From the NCBI GenBank assembly GCA_017525025.1, contig JAFXUJ010000009.1, positions 1-51,947 on the forward strand: a stretch of DNA of 51,947 bases, read 5' to 3'. The stretch is from Elusimicrobiaceae bacterium. Its GTDB lineage: Bacteria; Elusimicrobiota; Elusimicrobia; Elusimicrobiales; Elusimicrobiaceae. The translations under genes and the position numbers were made by a program. This document shows positions 51,214-51,947 of the stretch, in pieces (the stretch's first letter is position 1; each line of letters opens with the position of its first letter). The notes under the pieces are model-generated. The model did not search any database. It was not told the origin of the DNA and worked only from the letters and a program-made list of their open reading frames with translations.

Positions 51214-51947
51214 ATGAGACGATGTTTGCTATTCTATTTATGGGGATTACTTTTGTTTTCTGTTCCCGGGCACGCACAACTGTACCGGGCTTCCGCTGAT
51301 GCCGGTGAAGTTTTGGTGCGGACTTGTATGGAAGAACTGTTCAGCTTGCCCAGTGTAGAAGAAGCAATTGCCAAACAAATCTATGCAGTATCGCGTCGTA
51401 AATGGAGCGGGGTAAACAATTTGCTCACGGATGGTCCTCGCGGACTTGTACAAGTTAAACTACCGGATCACTCATTTGTGTTGGGGACCGGATTTTTATT
51501 TGAAAAAGACAAGCATTTATTTGTGGGTATGGCTTATCATGTCGGTGGTAGAATCGGCGATCAACGGACAGTACAGGTGTTTAGTCGGTCAGGGCAACCC
51601 CAAGAATATTTAGTGACCATAAATGCCCGCGGACCTGCCGGGTGGCATTCAGCCGATATTTCCATTGCCGAATTGCCCCCGGAAGCGTTGGCACACGGGG
51701 CGCGTCCGTTGCCGGTGGGGAAACCCCAACTATCGGCACCGGTCTTTTCGTTAGGATACACTGCCGGCGAATTTGGGCAACATGATTTTTTGCCGGTACG
51801 GGGAAAGCTTATATCGGCCGAGGGATATAATTTGGAAGGATCCCGCGAATTGATTCACGAAGAAAAATCCGCGGAACCTTTTTTGTTTAGCGGATACTGC
51901 GGTTCTCCGCTCTTACAATTGCAAGAAAACGTATGGAAAGTAGTGGG
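51214..51947 (+). CDS. Secreted chymotrypsin-fold peptidase, Cys nucleophile (sixth family member, 3' end outside window)
   Basis: The visible 244 residues begin with a signal peptide (to ~21, GHA|Q). A protease core follows with AYH in GMAYHVGG (His), ADISIAEL (Asp) and GYCGSPLL (Cys). It is more diverged than the five array copies but keeps the same Cys-for-Ser change. The catalytic His motif is AYH rather than AAH. The specificity strand and C-terminal domain lie beyond the window edge. It stands 44 kb from the array yet shares the upstream dyad. Confidence 0.78.
   Translation, partial: MRRCLLFYLWGLLLFSVPGHAQLYRASADAGEVLVRTCMEELFSLPSVEEAIAKQIYAVSRRKWSGVNNLLTDGPRGLVQVKLPDHSFVLGTGFLFEKDKHLFVGMAYHVGGRIGDQRTVQVFSRSGQPQEYLVTINARGPAGWHSADISIAELPPEALAHGARPLPVGKPQLSAPVFSLGYTAGEFGQHDFLPVRGKLISAEGYNLEGSRELIHEEKSAEPFLFSGYCGSPLLQLQENVWKVV

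Noticed and set aside
1-51947. CRISPR arrays, insertion sequences, phage genes, rRNA
   Set aside because: I saw no regularly spaced repeats, transposase or integrase motifs, phage structural genes or rRNA core sequences on either strand.

Overview
The window reads as a compact chromosome segment of a Gram-negative-type anaerobic bacterium, most likely a gut lineage of Elusimicrobiota (Elusimicrobium-like). The grounds are a single-domain prepilin with a classic KGFTLIELLVVV N-terminus, many Sec-signal proteins of no recognised family, lipoproteins, a large alpha-2-macroglobulin-like protein, an outer-membrane-barrel-like protein, and ATP-dependent PEP carboxykinase. This placement is inference from gene style, not a phylogeny. 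Genes are tightly packed, often overlap by ATGA/GTGA/TAATG, and few stretches exceed 300 bp without a gene. There is no rRNA, CRISPR array, IS element or phage module.

Layout. 1-892 is the tail of a Cys-rich protein that enters from outside. 1052-7058 is a five-gene tandem array of secreted chymotrypsin-fold peptidases. They carry a Cys where the family normally has the catalytic Ser (GLCGSP), and a sixth relative runs off the right edge (51214-51947). 7060-12949 (minus) is an amino-sugar operon: an EIIA-HPr-EI fusion, GlcNAc EIICB, NagB and NagA. 13054-19026 (minus) is a 1990-residue alpha-2-macroglobulin-like protein. 19115-25529 (minus) runs WecA-like transferase, FAD amine-oxidase-like protein, NadD-YqeK fusion, LytR_C protein, RsfS and ArgS. 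25563-30713 holds a lipoprotein, a polysaccharide flippase, purine nucleoside phosphorylase, YraN, RNase HII and a secreted orphan. The prepilin is at 30876-31397. 31481-36288 (minus) runs fmt, a Sel1-like protein, a PASTA protein, rpe, rpsP, khpA, trmD and rplS, with no rimM. 36427-51091 holds three tRNAs (Ser-CGA, Arg-CCG, Asn-GTT), an RDD protein, Mrp ATPase, an aminotransferase, pckA, a SWIB protein, a second PTS EIIBC, a barrel-like protein, NhaC-type antiporter, cytidine deaminase, an SGNH hydrolase, rimO, a KtrB/TrkH channel, a His/Pro/Gly-rich lipoprotein, a secreted protein with an AHH/HNH-nuclease-like motif, and a small membrane protein.

How it fits together. The nag operon imports and phosphorylates GlcNAc and converts it to fructose-6-phosphate. 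Its EIIA-HPr-EI fusion could also feed the second EIIBC at 41370, which lacks its own EIIA. Two cross-cutting patterns stand out. First, several genes have a sigma70-like -10 hexamer exactly six bases before the start codon, which would place transcription initiation on the A of ATG (leaderless mRNAs). Second, three genes for secreted proteins (the protease array, the sixth protease and the orphan at 30713) share a dyad motif with core CTTTTG 39-40 bases before the ATG, a candidate operator for a common regulator. The protease family and its shared upstream motif are the best candidate for an undescribed system here.
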